NCBI GenBank assembly: GCA_905193485.1
Contig: CAJJOX010000153.1
Coordinates: forward strand, 1-5,527
From: an uncultured Porphyromonadaceae bacterium
GTDB lineage: Bacteria; Bacteroidota; Bacteroidia; Bacteroidales; Muribaculaceae
Length of the DNA: 5,527 nt
Direction: 5' to 3'
Part shown: positions 4,649-5,527 of the stretch, in pieces
How the letters are laid out: each line of letters opens with the position of its first letter
Position numbering within the stretch: position 1 is the stretch's first letter
Made by a program: the position numbers and the translations under genes
The notes under the pieces: model-generated
Databases searched by the model: none
Told to the model about the DNA's origin: nothing
What the model saw: the letters and a program-made list of their open reading frames with translations, nothing else

Positions 4649-5527
4649 TTATTCTTCGTTCATGAGGATCTCGAGCATTTTGATCGCTGACACCGGAATG
4701 CGGGTGCCAGGGCCGAAAATGGCCGATACACCTGCTTTATACAGGAAGTCGTAGTCCTGAGCCGGGATAACGCCTCCGGCTGTGACCATGATGTCTTCGC
4801 GGCCAAGTTTTTTAAGCTCGGCGATCACTTGCGGGATGAGCGTCTTATGGCCTGCGGCAAGAGAGCTGACGCCAAGGATGTGAACGTCATTTTCGACAGC
4901 CTGACGCGCAGCTTCGGCCGGGGTCTGGAACAGCGGACCCATATCAACGTCAAAGCCACAGTCGGCATAGCCGGTAGCCACCACTTTCGCACCACGATCG
5001 TGACCGTCCTGTCCCATTTTTGCAATCATGATACGGGGCTGGCGGCCTTCGCGTTTGGCGAATTCCTCACACATCTGTTGTGCCTTCTTGAAGTCGGCAT
5101 CATTTTTGGTTTCGCTTGAATACACGCCTGAAATTGTTCGGATTACTGCTTTATAACGGCCGACGACTGCTTCGCATGCGTCGGAAATTTCACCAAGTGT
5201 GGCACGCAAACCGGCAGCCTTGACGGCGAGATCGAGCAGGTTGCCTTTTTTTGTGCGGACGCATTCCGTGATCGCTTCAAGTGCTTCTTTCACTTTGGCT
5301 TCGTCACGGTGAGCCTTTACGTCGTTAAGACGTTCGATCTGTTCCTTGCGCACCTCGGTGTTGTCGATTTCGAGAATATCGATCGGGTCTTCGTGGTCGA
5401 GGCGATATTTGTTGATGCCTACGATCGTCTGTCGTCCCGAGTCGATGCGGGCCTGCGTACGGGCCGAGGCCTCCTCGATACGGAGTTTGGGAAGACCTGT
5501 TTCGATGGCCTTGGCCATGCCGCCGCG
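4649..5527 (-). CDS. mutB: Methylmalonyl-CoA mutase large subunit, C-terminal part (cut by window edge)
   Basis: Adenosylcobalamin-dependent interconversion of succinyl-CoA and methylmalonyl-CoA, the committed rearrangement in the succinate route to propionate used by Bacteroidales. The window holds the last 292 residues and the stop; the large subunit is usually about 710-720 residues. The Met at 5518 is internal: the frame continues upstream to the edge as R-G-G-M-A-K, matching the family. Residues are numbered from the edge. The end of the TIM-barrel domain includes [15 protein letters not shown] (17-31), followed by a helical linker (about 56-155). The C-terminal B12-binding domain starts near 161: D174-x-H176-x-x-G179 in [13 protein letters not shown] carries the cobalt-ligand His, then [12 protein letters not shown] (219-230), GGVIPAQDY (251-259) and FGPGT (271-275). 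The complete DxHxxG motif supports the catalytic large subunit rather than the small one, which has a degenerate B12 site. The small subunit gene commonly lies upstream, outside the window. Promoter not in view. Confidence 0.96.
   Translation of the reverse strand, partial: RGGMAKAIETGLPKLRIEEASARTQARIDSGRQTIVGINKYRLDHEDPIDILEIDNTEVRKEQIERLNDVKAHRDEAKVKEALEAITECVRTKKGNLLDLAVKAAGLRATLGEISDACEAVVGRYKAVIRTISGVYSSETKNDADFKKAQQMCEEFAKREGRQPRIMIAKMGQDGHDRGAKVVATGYADCGFDVDMGPLFQTPAEAARQAVENDVHILGVSSLAAGHKTLIPQVIAELKKLGREDIMVTAGGVIPAQDYDFLYKAGVSAIFGPGTRIPVSAIKMLEILMNEE

Noticed and set aside
1..5527. A novel defence, mobile or biosynthetic system
   Set aside because: All substantial reading frames are assigned to known families and the intergenic regions are short and explained mainly by promoters and a terminator; no integrase, transposase, toxin-antitoxin, CRISPR or retron-like structure was seen.

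Overview
The window looks like ordinary chromosome from a Bacteroidales bacterium, possibly of the Muribaculaceae/Porphyromonadaceae type. This placement is an inference from three things. Gene starts lack Shine-Dalgarno sequences and are preceded by A/T-rich leaders. Several intergenic regions carry the Bacteroidetes primary-sigma promoter signature (TTTG, 19-21 bases, TAnnTTTG). The gene content also fits: a membrane pyrophosphatase, a B12-dependent methylmalonyl-CoA mutase of the succinate-propionate route, and a short AlkD-like protein. I saw no rRNA, tRNA, insertion sequence, CRISPR array or phage gene.

Layout: bases 1-674 (minus) hold the N-terminal 224 residues of a membrane-bound ion-pumping pyrophosphatase (hppA), cut by the left edge. 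Bases 675-900 are a divergent regulatory region with a promoter for each flanking gene and an inverted repeat between them. Bases 901-1461 (plus) encode a small AlkD-like DNA alkylation repair protein. It converges, with only 10 bases between stop codons, on a two-gene minus-strand unit (1472-3646): an EamA/DMT-family transporter followed by an acyltransferase-3 family membrane protein. Bases 3647-3820 are a second divergent promoter region, with a textbook promoter for the transporter. Bases 3821-4522 (plus) encode a lipoprotein with a glycine-zipper region and an OmpA-type peptidoglycan-binding domain. A strong bidirectional terminator (4588-4630) separates it from the convergent C-terminal 292 residues of methylmalonyl-CoA mutase large subunit (mutB, 4649-5527, minus), cut by the right edge.

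The genes do not form one pathway. hppA (ion gradient from pyrophosphate) and mutB (propionate fermentation) are core energy metabolism, the OmpA-like lipoprotein is an envelope anchor, and the transporter/acyltransferase pair is a small accessory-type unit of unknown substrate. I found no convincing undescribed system. The observations most worth following are promoter positions that fix translation starts (one near-leaderless), an inverted repeat between divergent promoters, and a tandem duplication in the glycine zipper.
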